Shown: positions 1-8,362, counted from the first letter of the stretch. The stretch is DNA of 15,981 bases from Planctomycetaceae bacterium UBA6894 (GCA_002451275.1 DKBS01000180.1:12811-28791); one strand, 5' to 3'. Notes: generated by a model from the letters alone, not told the origin. Numbers and translations: made by a program.

Positions 1-166
1 CCATGCGGCCCCAGAGGGGCCATGCTGCCCCTTGGGGCGTGACTGAAAACGGCGGAAACGATGCCTTCCACCAGAATCCAATTTACCCCAAAACAGGCTG
101 GAACCAAACGGGGGTTTTGAGAGGAAAGGAAGGCGTGGCGGACCGCAACCGGACGGGCAAGGGGCC

Positions 167-1336
167 TCACGCGGCGCGGGATCTGGGCAGAATGCCGACC
201 CTGCGGAGCATGTTGCCCACGGTTTTTCGGACGCGGGTCATGCCGAAGGGCAGCAGGTTGGCAGGCGCAGCTTCCTCTTCCCTGCCTTTTGGCTGATTTT
301 TCTGCATTTCCAGCCACATTTCAGCCAGCATGGCCGCGCACTGGTCAAGCATGCGGTCCGTGGAGACCCCATTTTCCCCGGCTTTGGCCGATCGGGCCGG
401 GAACAGTTCGGGGAGTTCGGGGAAAAACCGCTGGCGGACCCATTCGTTGCTTTCGCGAAAGAAAGCAACATACGCCTGGCGGATCTCGGGGGCTTGGTGC
501 TGTTTCTCGCCGTCGGTGAAATATTTCTCAAACCAGCCGTAGGCCTTGCCCCGGAGCGGGTTGGGCGCACCCGAAACAAAGGCGGGGACATGGGCGTTGA
601 AGCGCCGCATGATCTCGAGGCCGAGGAAATCGAGCGCCTCGTTGTGCTGGGTGGGGAATTGGTAAGCGAGGGCCGGCAAACCTGCCGCCGCGATGAAATC
701 GCGCAGGAGATCACCGCCCACAAAACTTTCGCGACAGAAGAGGCGGGGGAGCACATTGCCCGTGCCGAACACACGCTCCCATCTCTGGATGGTGGAACGA
801 TGGTCGCAAACATTTTGGAAGTAGGCCGGATCGTATCCGGTGCCGTCTTCGCTATCGGGGCGGCAGGGGCCTGGGCCGGCGTGGCCTGATTTGACCGCCG
901 TGGAATGGAGGGAATAAGCGAGATCGGCCGGGTCGCGCAGATAGACAATCACCCTGGCCGAGGGCATGCCAGCATCCGCCAGGAACTGGCACAACCTTTC
1001 AACCTGTCTGTCCGTCTTGAGGCGGCTTTGCAGATGCTCGGAGGAAAAGACCACACGGCGGGCATGGGCACCGCGCAATTCCTTGCGAAGGCGGGCCTGC
1101 AGCAGTTGCTGGTAGACGGTGAGGTCGTTGTCGGACTGGAGACCCAGGTTGGCGGTCAGGTCGTCGCGCTGGGCGGGATCGTAGGCGGCCACCGCCAGGA
1201 AATGGTTGTTGATCTCACCGCAGGAACGGGTGAACAGGGTACCGCGGTCGGCGAGGCGATTGCGGTTGAGATGGAGGAATTCCTGGATGGAGGTGGTGCC
1301 GGTCTTGTCTGTGCCGATGTGGAGCAGACATTCCAT
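167..1336 (-). CDS. PAPS-dependent sulfotransferase family protein
   Basis: Likely transfers sulfate from PAPS to a carbohydrate or other acceptor; the acceptor cannot be read from the sequence. Numbering from the chosen start, HIGTDKTGTTSIQ (residues 7-18) is the 5'-phosphosulfate loop, and YLRDPADLAYSLHSTAVKSG (about 132-151) matches the 3'-phosphate region with its conserved Arg and Ser. The 389-residue length is normal for this bacterial family. The frame is open upstream to 1504, but family members begin just before the HIG(T) motif, so the ATG at 1336 is preferred; an ATG at 1369 is the alternative. Neither has a good Shine-Dalgarno. No signal peptide is seen, so a cytoplasmic protein is expected. 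It lies downstream of the split transketolase, but a terminator at 1467-1504 separates them, so it probably has its own promoter. A role in sulfating a surface glycan is inference. Confidence 0.82.
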   Translation of the reverse strand: MECLLHIGTDKTGTTSIQEFLHLNRNRLADRGTLFTRSCGEINNHFLAVAAYDPAQRDDLTANLGLQSDNDLTVYQQLLQARLRKELRGAHARRVVFSSEHLQSRLKTDRQVERLCQFLADAGMPSARVIVYLRDPADLAYSLHSTAVKSGHAGPGPCRPDSEDGTGYDPAYFQNVCDHRSTIQRWERVFGTGNVLPRLFCRESFVGGDLLRDFIAAAGLPALAYQFPTQHNEALDFLGLEIMRRFNAHVPAFVSGAPNPLRGKAYGWFEKYFTDGEKQHQAPEIRQAYVAFFRESNEWVRQRFFPELPELFPARSAKAGENGVSTDRMLDQCAAMLAEMWLEMQKNQPKGREEEAAPANLLPFGMTRVRKTVGNMLRRVGILPRSRAA

Positions 1337-1466
1337 GGATGGACCCAACGCCTTGCCAGAAAGCAACATGCAGTGGGCTTTTATTCGGCAAGCAGGGCCA
1401 CTCCTTGCAGCCAATAAAGGGCGAGACCGCGCCCTGCGGACACGGCAGACAAGGGTTGAGCCAATC

Positions 1467-1504
1467 GGGCAAAAAGAAAGAGTTGGTGGAACAGGGTCCA
1501 CCAA
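1467..1504 (-). terminator. Rho-independent terminator of the transketolase operon
   Basis: Read on the minus strand, TTGGTGGA (1504-1497) pairs perfectly with TCCACCAA (1490-1483) across a 6-nt loop. A T-rich tract, CTCTTTCTTTTTG, follows at 1482-1470. It starts 27 bases past the stop codon of the transketolase C-terminal gene. This is a classic intrinsic terminator and it separates that gene from the sulfotransferase. Confidence 0.85.
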
Positions 1505-1530
1505 TTCTCACGAAAATCTGGAAATTTTGA

Positions 1531-2472
1531 TCAAGTACGGACGGGGGCGGTTTTTCGCTTGAGGAGACCCAGTGCCTGGTCGGCCAGGGAATCGGCGTCG
1601 AGGCCTTGGCCGGCCAGCATGAACTCGCGGGAACCGACCGCGCCGGCCAAGGCTCCGCGCGTGCCGGCCATTTGCAGGCGGCAGTTCAGGCCGGAACCAC
1701 TGATGGTCTGGGCCACCAAGGCTCCCAGGCCACCCGTGACACACCCTTCCTCGACGGTGAGGACACCGCGGCAGCCACGCAGCAGATTTTCCAATTCCTC
1801 GGGAGGCTCGGCTGGGAGGTGCGCCTGCACCGCCACGCGGGCCTGTATGCCCTTCAGGGCCAGGCGATCCGCGGCAGCCAAGGCCTCGGGTGCCACCGCT
1901 CCGGTGGCGAGAAGAAGGAGTTCACTGCCTGCACGGATGGTTTCCGGCGTGTTCCAGGCGAACCGCCCCGCGAGACCGGGCACGGCAGGATTGCCTCCCT
2001 TGCCCAAGCGCAGGTAGGCCGGGCCCGGCAGGGCCGCGATGGCGCGCAGAGCGGAGCGGGTCTGGTCTGGATCGGACGGGGCCACCACCCGGACATTGCC
2101 CAGGGCGCGCATGGCGGAAACATCTTCCAGGGCAAAGTGGCTGGGACCGAGGTTGCCGTAGGCGTAACCGCCACCCACACCCACCACGCACACGGGCAGG
2201 TTGTGGAGGGCGGGCCCGTTGCGGAACTGCTCGAAGCAGCGCAGCGTGGCGAAGGTGGCGATGGAATAGATGAAAACCCGGCGGCCGGTGAGGGCGAGGC
2301 CTGTGGCGATGCCGGCCATGTTCTGTTCGGCCACGCCGACATTGACGAACCGGTCGGGGAACTCGAGGGCGAAGGGATCGAGCACGTTGTAGCCGAGGTC
2401 AGCCGTGAGGAGCATGACACTCTCGTCGGCCCTGGCCACCTCGATGAGTTCAGCGACGAATGCGTTTCTCAT
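1531..2472 (-). CDS. Transketolase, C-terminal subunit (split type)
   Basis: This chain supplies the pyrimidine-binding and C-terminal domains of a two-subunit, thiamine-diphosphate-dependent transketolase, which moves two-carbon ketol units between sugars. VGVAEQNM (residues 45-52) holds the conserved Glu49 that contacts the ThDP aminopyrimidine. The GNLGPSHFALEDVSAMRA stretch (107-123) is the usual Pyr-domain segment with a substrate-region His. A transketolase C-terminal domain follows from about 180. The 313-residue length is typical of split C-terminal subunits. The ATG overlaps the TGA of the upstream N-terminal subunit gene (ATGA, 2472-2469), and a GGGAGG Shine-Dalgarno lies 7 bases before it at 2485-2480, so translation is probably coupled. 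Split transketolases occur both in central metabolism and in sugar or secondary-metabolite clusters; the neighbouring sulfotransferase leaves both open. Confidence 0.9.
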   Translation of the reverse strand: MRNAFVAELIEVARADESVMLLTADLGYNVLDPFALEFPDRFVNVGVAEQNMAGIATGLALTGRRVFIYSIATFATLRCFEQFRNGPALHNLPVCVVGVGGGYAYGNLGPSHFALEDVSAMRALGNVRVVAPSDPDQTRSALRAIAALPGPAYLRLGKGGNPAVPGLAGRFAWNTPETIRAGSELLLLATGAVAPEALAAADRLALKGIQARVAVQAHLPAEPPEELENLLRGCRGVLTVEEGCVTGGLGALVAQTISGSGLNCRLQMAGTRGALAGAVGSREFMLAGQGLDADSLADQALGLLKRKTAPVRT

Positions 2473-3326
2473 GCCGCAGCCTCCCGCACGACACCATCGA
2501 CCTCGGCCACACCGCGGGCGTATTCTTCAGCGTTCATGGATTTGTAATGCCAGGCGACCCGGTCCTCCATGTAACCGACGCCTTTACCGATGACGGTCTT
2601 CGCGATGACCATGCGGGGCCGGCCGTCACGGGGAGCTTCCAACGCCTCGAGCAGGGAGGCGTGGTCGTGGCCATCGGCCTCGACGGCCTGCCAGCCAAAG
2701 GCTTCCCATCGTCTGGCCAAGGGGGAAAGATCGAGCACCTCCTCGGTTCGACCGAGGGCCTGGGTGCCGTTGGCATCGACCAGCGCAGTGAGGTTGTTGA
2801 GCTTGTGGTGGGCGGCGAACTGGGCGGCTTCCCAGACCTGGCCCTCGTTGCACTCGGCATCGCTGAGCAGGGCGTAGACCCGGCCGGGTGAGCGATCGAG
2901 GCGGAGGCCCAGCGCCAGACCGCAGGCAACGCTGAGGCCCTGGCCCAGAGAACCGGTGCCCACATCGATTCCGGGCAGCGTGGGCTCGGGATGCACCCCC
3001 AGGTGGGTGTCTTCCATGCAGTAACTTTCGAAGGTGGCCTGGTCCATGCGGCCGGTGTGGCACATGGCAGCGTAGAGGCACAATGCGGCGTGGCCCTTGC
3101 ACAACACAAAACGGTCGCGCGCGGGTTTTTGGGTGCCGGCGTCGCGCATGACGCTGCCCCAGAGGACGGCAAGGATATCGGCCACGCTGAGCGCGCTGCC
3201 GATGTGACCCACCTTGGCGGCGTAAGCCCGCTCCAGGATGCCCCGACGCATCTGCCGGGACAAATGCTCCAACTGGGCAATGCGCTGTGAATTGGCCCCG
3301 GTGATGGGGCAAGGCATCGTGGACAT
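2469..3326 (-). CDS. Transketolase, N-terminal subunit (split type)
   Basis: This is the pyrophosphate-binding half of the split transketolase. Numbering from the ATG at 3326: GHIGSALS (40-47) with His41, CKGHA (77-81), GTGSLGQGLS (123-132) and the ThDP/metal segment SDAECNEGQVW (155-165) followed by NLTALVDANG (178-187). His260 lies near the end. The metal motif is usually G-D-G-E; here it reads S-D-A-E, with the acidic residues kept and both glycines replaced, as I recall from a transketolase-like subgroup. Length is 285 residues, normal for the family. The frame is open to 3626, but the extra 100 residues are low-complexity and not family-like. The ATG at 3326 has GGAAG five bases upstream; an ATG at 3317 is also possible. 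It is the first gene of the operon and is divergent from the tricorn-like gene. Confidence 0.9.
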   Translation of the reverse strand: MSTMPCPITGANSQRIAQLEHLSRQMRRGILERAYAAKVGHIGSALSVADILAVLWGSVMRDAGTQKPARDRFVLCKGHAALCLYAAMCHTGRMDQATFESYCMEDTHLGVHPEPTLPGIDVGTGSLGQGLSVACGLALGLRLDRSPGRVYALLSDAECNEGQVWEAAQFAAHHKLNNLTALVDANGTQALGRTEEVLDLSPLARRWEAFGWQAVEADGHDHASLLEALEAPRDGRPRMVIAKTVIGKGVGYMEDRVAWHYKSMNAEEYARGVAEVDGVVREAAA

Positions 3327-3654
3327 GGCCGCTTCCGTGCAGCGGGGGGTCTTGGGACGGGCGGCACGCAACTTGGCCGACCGTCCACCCAACTCCCGAT
3401 TTTCCTGTGAAAACTGTACTCCCGGGTGCCAAACGGGGGCAATAGAGGGGACGAATTCTGCCCAAAACCCGAATATTGGGCCCGCCGCTTTAGCCAATTG
3501 GCTGAAAATGGGCCTGTTTGGCCACCCAAAAGCCCTCGCCAAAGCCCCCAGATTGCGAAAGAATGGAGATTCCACCGGAACCTCCCTTTCCCTGCCCACA
3601 GGCTTTCCGGTTCGCAACTGAAGCATTTTCGGCCCTTAACTGAGGAGCCTTGCC
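3327..3654. promoter_or_regulatory. Divergent intergenic region with short inverted repeats
   Basis: The 328 bases between two divergent genes must carry promoters for both, but I cannot place a convincing -35/-10 pair. Visible structure: a perfect 12-bp palindrome AGCCAATTGGCT (3492-3503), GGCC-TGTTT-GGCC (3511-3523), and TTTGGC (3517-3522) facing GCCAAA (3538-3543). The GAGGAG Shine-Dalgarno of the downstream gene lies at 3642-3647. The clustered GGC/GCC half-sites could be an operator; this is a guess. Confidence 0.4.
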
Positions 3655-6600
3655 GTGCGCCTGAAGTCTCTGTTTTGTGTGGTGGCAACCCTGGCCAGCG
3701 GTGCCTTGATTCCCAGCCAGGCGCAAGAAACGATGCGTCTGGTGAACGCTCCGGCGCTGTCCCCGGACGGAAAACAGGTGGTCTTCGGATGGAACGGGGA
3801 CATCTGGCTGGCACCGACCACCGGAGGCAGCGCGGTGGCGCTGACCAACCATCCGGCCAAGGATGACCAGCCGAGCATTTCCCCCGACGGCCAGACGCTG
3901 GCCTTTGTCAGCGACCGGGAAGGGTCGCCGCAAATCTTTCTGAAGCCGATGGCCGGCGGCCCGGCCCGGCAAGTTACCTTCCACACCTCGGGCTACCAAC
4001 TGCTGGGATGGAGTGCGGACGGCAAGAAGCTGCTGGCGCAGGTGGTGCGCGACCACGACTGGACCAGGAGCCCGGAACGCCTGGTGCTGGTGGACCCGAA
4101 CACCCGGAAGAAGGACGAGCTGCTTTTTGACGCCGCGGGCAAGAACGGCAGCTTGAGCCCGGACGGCAACCAGGTGTTGTTTGTGCGCGAGGGCACCCAG
4201 TGGTGGCGCAAGGGATACCACGGCAGCCAAGCCTGGCAACTGTGGAGCTATGACCGGGCGAAAGACACTTTCACGCGGCTGTTGCAGAACCCACCCCTGG
4301 CAAAAGGTCCAGCGGTGCGCCATGCGGGGCAGCGGGGTTCGATGGCACCCCTATGGAAACCGGACGGCAAAAGCTTTTACTACACTGGCGGACAATCGGG
4401 ATCGTTCAACCTGTGGGAACACGACCTGGCCACGGGGAACGGCCGCCAGTTGACCCAGTTCACCGACGACTCGGTGGTGCAGCCGAGCCTGTCGGCTGAC
4501 GGTTCAACCCTGGTTTTCCGGCATTTGTTCGACCTATATGTGCTGCGGCCCGCGAGCGGAAAACCGGCCGAGAAGGTCAACATCGTGACCTCGGCCGACC
4601 GGGCTCGGGAAAAGTTGGAACGGCGGACACTGACCACCGCCAGCAGCGCGGCCTTCACCTCGGACGGGCTGGAGATGGCCTTCATCGCCGGCGGCGATGT
4701 GTGGGTGATGGACACCGAGCTGAAGGAACCGAAGCAGGTGACGCGGACTCCCGAGGAGGAGCGGTCAATCGTCTTCTCCCCGGACAACAGCAGCCTGTAC
4801 TTTGTTTCGGATGCCGGCGGCAAAACGGAGATCATCCAGGCCACGCGCGGCGACGCGGGCAAGTACTGGTGGCAGAACGACCGTTTCACGCTGCAGCCGA
4901 TCACCACCGACGGCAACCAGAAAAGTTTGCTGCAGTTCAGCCCGGATGGCAAGAAGCTGGCGCTGGTGCTGGGGCGTGGCGACCTGGCGGTTATTGACGC
5001 CGACGGCAAAAACGGGCGCGTGCTTTCGCCCGGCTATTCAGCGCCGGATTTCGACTGGTCACCTGACAGCAAGTGGATCGCCTTCTCGCGGCAGGACTCG
5101 GACTTCAACAGTGACATCTACCTTTTGCCCCTGGACGGCTCGAGGCCAGCTTTCAATGTGAGCCGCCACCCGGACAACGAGGGAGAACCGGCCTGGAGCC
5201 CGGACGGGAAGATTTTGGCCTTCACCGGCCGCCGGACGGGCGACGAGGTGGACATCCACTACCTGTACCTGAACCGGGACGATGACGAGCAGGGTAGCCG
5301 GGAGCGGACCCTGGAAAAGGCGCTGGAGAAGATGAAGTCGCGGCGTAGCGCCGGCGGGGCGCGCGCTGCGGGGACAACCGGTTCCGCCGGAACCACGAAA
5401 CCCGAGGGCGAGGCGGGCAAACCGGCGGAAGGCGGGGCGGCAGCGGCGAAACCTGCCACCCCGACGGTGGTGATCGACTTCGAACGGATGAACGAGCGTT
5501 TGCGGACGATCAAGGTCGCCGATTCGGCGGAGTCGGGCCTGTTCTGGTCGCCTGACAGCAAGAAGCTGGGCTTCAGCGCCACCGTGGGCGGGGCCCGTGG
5601 CACCTACTATGTGGAGTTTCCTGACGGTCTCACCCCGAAATCGCTGAACTCGGGAACCGGGTCGAACCCGCGCTGGCTGAAGAATAACAGCGTGGTGTGG
5701 CTGGCCTCGGGCGTGCCCGCCAGCTTCACGCCTTCGGTGGGGGGAGCGGCACCGCCCAGCCCGGCGGCCTCGGTGCTGTCACGCATGGGGCGGACCGGGC
5801 CCACCCCGGCCACAGCGACAACGGCACCGGCCACCGGCGAGGCATCGGGCACCCAGTACCGCTTCAGCGCCCTGCAGGAAGTGGAACTGCCCGCAAAACA
5901 CGCGGCGGTGTTTGACCTGTGCTGGAGGACGATGCGGGACAATTGGTACGACGAACGGCTGAACAACCGGGACTGGAACAAGGTGAAGGACAAATACCTG
6001 CCGATGGCCTTCACCGCGCCGGACATGGAAACCCTGGCCACCACCGTGAACCTGATGCTGGGTGAACTGAACGGCTCGCACCTTGCCTTCACGGCCAACG
6101 GGGGTACCGCCCCGGCGCGACGGGGAGCGCCGGCGGCACCCGCCACCGGCGAAACGCCGACAGGCAAATGGTCCTTGACCACGCTGCATCCGGGCCTGCT
6201 GTTCGACGAGAAATTCCCCGGGCCGGGCTGGAAGATCCGGAGTGTGGTGACCGACAGCCCGGCGGCACACAAGAAACATGCGCTGAAACCGGGCGAGATT
6301 GTACTGAGTGTGAACGGCAAGGCGGTGAGCCCGGGCATTGACCCGGCGGAACTGCTGACGGTGGCGCCGAACACCGACCTGGCGCTGACCATCCGCGACG
6401 CGCAGGGCAAGGAACGTCAGGTGACCGTGCGGCCGATCCCCTACAGCCAGGCCCGATCGCTTCTGTACCCCATGTGGATCGCCGCCAACCGGGCCAAGGT
6501 GGACCAGCTTTCCGGCGGAACCCTGGGCTACCTGCACATCCAGGCGATGGACCAGGCGAGCTTCGAGAAGTTTGAGGAGGCGCTGTATGACGCCGGTGCC

Positions 6601-7134
6601 GGCAGGCAGGGGTTGATCATCGATGTGCGTGAGAACGGGGGAGGCAGCACCGCCGACCTGTTGCTGACGGCGCTGACGCAGCCCGAGCACGCGGTGACCA
6701 TTCCCCGCGGGGGCACCACGCCCGGCTACCCTCATGACCGGAAGATTTTCGCGACCTGGAACAAGCCGATCGTGGTGCTATGCAACCAGAACTCGTTCTC
6801 GAACGCGGAGATTTTCAGCCACGCCATCAAGACCCTGAAACGGGGCAAGGTGGTCGGTGTGCCCACAGCGGGCGGGGTGATCAGCACCGGGGGCACCACC
6901 ATCATGGATGTGGGTTTTTTACGGCTGCCATTCCGGGGTTGGTACCTGACCACCAACGGTGAGGATCTGGAACTGAATGGGGCGGAACCGGATGTGGTGA
7001 TCTGGCCTGAACCCCAGGATGATGCCAGGGGAGTGGATCGCCAATTGGAAAAGGGTGTGGAAATGCTGAAGCAGGATGTTTCGGCCTACCAGAACCGGAT
7101 CATGCCGGCACCCCGTAAGGCCAGCCAACGTTGA
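3655..7134 (+). CDS. Secreted tricorn-like protease (PD40 propellers, PDZ, S41 peptidase)
   Basis: A large processive-type serine protease expected to act in the periplasm on peptides. The start is GTG with GAGGAG seven bases upstream. Residues 1-23 form a signal peptide ending SQAQ-E. About twelve PD40 motifs (LSPDGKQVVF at 35, through WSPDSKKLGF near 632) fill the N-terminal half, close to the six- plus seven-bladed propellers of archaeal tricorn. A helical core segment carries NGSH with Ser808 and His809, matching tricorn Ser745/His746. A PDZ domain spans about 845-930 and the S41 core about 950-1125. The nucleophile is Ser1049 in NSFSNAEIF, and Glu1106 in LELNG is the likely counterpart of tricorn Glu1023. 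Ala/Gly/Pro/Thr-rich linkers lie at about 563-606, 690-740 and 820-845. The 1159-residue length fits the family. A hairpin follows the stop, so it appears to be transcribed alone. Confidence 0.93.
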   Translation: MRLKSLFCVVATLASGALIPSQAQETMRLVNAPALSPDGKQVVFGWNGDIWLAPTTGGSAVALTNHPAKDDQPSISPDGQTLAFVSDREGSPQIFLKPMAGGPARQVTFHTSGYQLLGWSADGKKLLAQVVRDHDWTRSPERLVLVDPNTRKKDELLFDAAGKNGSLSPDGNQVLFVREGTQWWRKGYHGSQAWQLWSYDRAKDTFTRLLQNPPLAKGPAVRHAGQRGSMAPLWKPDGKSFYYTGGQSGSFNLWEHDLATGNGRQLTQFTDDSVVQPSLSADGSTLVFRHLFDLYVLRPASGKPAEKVNIVTSADRAREKLERRTLTTASSAAFTSDGLEMAFIAGGDVWVMDTELKEPKQVTRTPEEERSIVFSPDNSSLYFVSDAGGKTEIIQATRGDAGKYWWQNDRFTLQPITTDGNQKSLLQFSPDGKKLALVLGRGDLAVIDADGKNGRVLSPGYSAPDFDWSPDSKWIAFSRQDSDFNSDIYLLPLDGSRPAFNVSRHPDNEGEPAWSPDGKILAFTGRRTGDEVDIHYLYLNRDDDEQGSRERTLEKALEKMKSRRSAGGARAAGTTGSAGTTKPEGEAGKPAEGGAAAAKPATPTVVIDFERMNERLRTIKVADSAESGLFWSPDSKKLGFSATVGGARGTYYVEFPDGLTPKSLNSGTGSNPRWLKNNSVVWLASGVPASFTPSVGGAAPPSPAASVLSRMGRTGPTPATATTAPATGEASGTQYRFSALQEVELPAKHAAVFDLCWRTMRDNWYDERLNNRDWNKVKDKYLPMAFTAPDMETLATTVNLMLGELNGSHLAFTANGGTAPARRGAPAAPATGETPTGKWSLTTLHPGLLFDEKFPGPGWKIRSVVTDSPAAHKKHALKPGEIVLSVNGKAVSPGIDPAELLTVAPNTDLALTIRDAQGKERQVTVRPIPYSQARSLLYPMWIAANRAKVDQLSGGTLGYLHIQAMDQASFEKFEEALYDAGAGRQGLIIDVRENGGGSTADLLLTALTQPEHAVTIPRGGTTPGYPHDRKIFATWNKPIVVLCNQNSFSNAEIFSHAIKTLKRGKVVGVPTAGGVISTGGTTIMDVGFLRLPFRGWYLTTNGEDLELNGAEPDVVIWPEPQDDARGVDRQLEKGVEMLKQDVSAYQNRIMPAPRKASQR

Positions 7135-7148
7135 AGCTAGTGAAAGGC

Positions 7149-7200
7149 CCTCCCGGCCGATTGGAAGGCCGGGAGGCTCCTTTCCCTGCCTTGTTGTTTT
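7149..7200 (+). terminator. Intrinsic terminator after the tricorn-like gene
   Basis: CCTCCCGGCC (7149-7158) pairs perfectly with GGCCGGGAGG (7167-7176) over an 8-nt loop, 14 bases after the stop codon. A pyrimidine-rich tract with scattered T runs follows (7177-7200) rather than a clean T run. It separates the protease gene from the GH43-like gene. Confidence 0.75.
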
Positions 7201-7236
7201 GCTTCAGGCTCGTTTTATTTCGGACGGAATGATCCC

Positions 7237-8166
7237 ATGGCGCGCCTGGCTACTTTTTGGGCCCTGATTTTGATGGCCGGTTTGCCGGGGGCATGCCCTG
7301 CCGGGGACCAGGACATAGGTCCGTTTGTCTTCAGCTACTTCAAAGGGAATGGCGAAGACGGCCTGCACCTGGCGTGGAGCGAGGACGGGCTGAAGTGGGA
7401 GCCGCTTGCTGGCGACAAAGCGCTGACCACGCCCCGGGTGGGCGGCAAATTAATGCGGGATCCATCGATCGCCCAAGGGCCGGACGGCACCTTCCACATG
7501 GTGTGGTCGAGCGGTTGGTGGGACAAGGGATTTGGCTATGCCTGGTCGAAGGACCTGATCAATTGGAGCGAGCACCGTTACATCCCGGTGAATGAGAAGG
7601 TGCAAGGCGCCAAGAACACCTGGGCACCGGACCTGTTTTATGACCGGACATCGAAGCAATTTGTCATCGTGTTCGCCACGACGGTCCCGGGGCGATTCCC
7701 GGAAACGGACCAGGGCGGTGACCACAACCACCGGCAGTACTGGATTCTGACCAAGGATTTCCAAGACTTTTCCGAACCTGCGATCGCCTTCAACCCCGGG
7801 CACAACTGCATCGACGCAACTCTTTTCTCGACCGAAAAAGGCCTGACAGCCATCTACAAGGACGAACAGCCGGGCCACAAACGCCTGCATATGGCGACCA
7901 GCGCTGGGATCGGTCAGCCCTGGAAATTCGACAGCAAACCGATCCTGGAACGAGACTGGGTGGAGGGGCCAACGGTCCTGCGGGTTGGAAACACCTGGCG
8001 TTTGTATTTCGATTGCTACACGAAGGGACATTTCGGGGCGGCAGAAAGCACGGACGGGACGACCTGGAAGGACATCACCGAGAAAGTGTCGTTCCCGAAG
8101 GGCGCACGGCATGGGACGGCGTTTGCTGTTTCCAGGGAAATACTGGAAGGCCTGCGAAAGCGGTGA
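7237..8166 (+). CDS. Secreted GH43-like glycoside hydrolase (five-bladed propeller)
   Basis: Probably hydrolyses glycosidic bonds in arabinose-, xylose- or related furanoside/pyranoside-containing polysaccharides; the exact substrate is not readable. The signal peptide is residues 1-22 (MARLATFWALILMAGLPGACPA). GH43-type catalytic candidates are spaced as in the family: Asp75 in MRDPSIAQG (general base), Asp193 in CIDATLF (pKa modulator) and Glu243 in VEGPTVL (general acid), with the conserved TWAPDLFYD at 128-136. The 309-residue length is that of a single catalytic domain with no binding module. The DPSIAQGPDG type resembles GH43-like subgroups from Bacteroidetes and PVC bacteria. ATG at 7237 is chosen because the signal peptide starts there; a weak GGACGGA lies at 7222-7228. 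The gene is flanked by terminators and seems monocistronic. Confidence 0.82.
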   Translation: MARLATFWALILMAGLPGACPAGDQDIGPFVFSYFKGNGEDGLHLAWSEDGLKWEPLAGDKALTTPRVGGKLMRDPSIAQGPDGTFHMVWSSGWWDKGFGYAWSKDLINWSEHRYIPVNEKVQGAKNTWAPDLFYDRTSKQFVIVFATTVPGRFPETDQGGDHNHRQYWILTKDFQDFSEPAIAFNPGHNCIDATLFSTEKGLTAIYKDEQPGHKRLHMATSAGIGQPWKFDSKPILERDWVEGPTVLRVGNTWRLYFDCYTKGHFGAAESTDGTTWKDITEKVSFPKGARHGTAFAVSREILEGLRKR

Positions 8167-8174
8167 GCAGGCGG

Positions 8175-8238
8175 GATGGCAAACAGCCATCGGCAATCGG
8201 CCCGCAGGCCACTCCCTAGCCGGGGGATGCGGGCCGAT
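8175..8238 (+). terminator. Two consecutive hairpins after the GH43-like gene
   Basis: GATGGC (8175-8180) pairs with GCCATC (8186-8191) across AAACA, nine bases after the stop. It is followed by an 11-bp perfect stem, ATCGGCCCGCA (8196-8206) with TGCGGGCCGAT (8228-8238), whose 21-nt loop contains a further GGC/GCC pairing. There is no T run, so this is a possible terminator or mRNA 3'-end stabiliser, not a textbook one. Confidence 0.5.
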
Positions 8239-8251
8239 CTTGGGAAAAACC

Positions 8252-8267
8252 GAGGCACCGGTGCCTC
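8252..8267. repeat. Perfect 16-bp palindrome
   Basis: GAGGCACCGGTGCCTC is a perfect two-fold palindrome with no spacer. It lies 115 bases upstream of the tRNA-Asn gene and 85 bases after the GH43-like stop. With no loop it suits a dimeric DNA-binding protein better than a hairpin terminator, but no partner is known. Confidence 0.5.
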
Positions 8268-8332
8268 TTCCACGCAACCTGTTGCCGAAACTTGACTTAC
8301 ATCCCAAACCGCAATTTGGGCCACTTGGCAAA

Positions 8333-8362
8333 TTGACTTGCCTCGACGGTGACGGTTCGTTA
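8333..8362 (+). promoter_or_regulatory. Candidate promoter for tRNA-Asn
   Basis: A sigma70-like -35 box TTGACT (8333-8338) lies 17-18 bases before TTCGTT/TCGTTA (8356-8362), which is a poor -10 box, about 20 bases ahead of the tRNA 5' end. The -35 match is good and the -10 match is weak. A similar CTTGACTT also occurs at 8291-8298. Confidence 0.35.

Noticed and set aside
3..296. Plus-strand 97-codon frame at the left edge
   Set aside because: It overlaps the sulfotransferase 3' end in antisense and has no recognisable content. The GGCCCC-AGA-GGGGCC hairpin at 7-21 was seen but has no T run and could not be assigned.
1337..1504. Upstream extension of the sulfotransferase to 1504
   Set aside because: The extra 56 residues are basic and low in family similarity, and the extension would start inside the transketolase terminator.
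1606..2547. Plus-strand 313-codon frame opposite the transketolase C-terminal gene
   Set aside because: It is the antisense of a clearly recognisable gene in GC-rich DNA and has no family features.
3327..3626. Upstream extension of the transketolase N-terminal subunit to 3626
   Set aside because: The added 100 residues do not resemble transketolase, and family members start near the ATG at 3326.
2534..3814. Minus-strand 426-codon frame overlapping the transketolase N-terminal gene
   Set aside because: It is an Arg/Pro/Ser-rich out-of-frame translation of the real transketolase gene and crosses the divergent promoter region.
5779..6735. Minus-strand 318-codon frame inside the tricorn-like gene
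   Set aside because: It lies antisense to the PDZ/S41 region, whose catalytic motifs prove the plus-strand frame.
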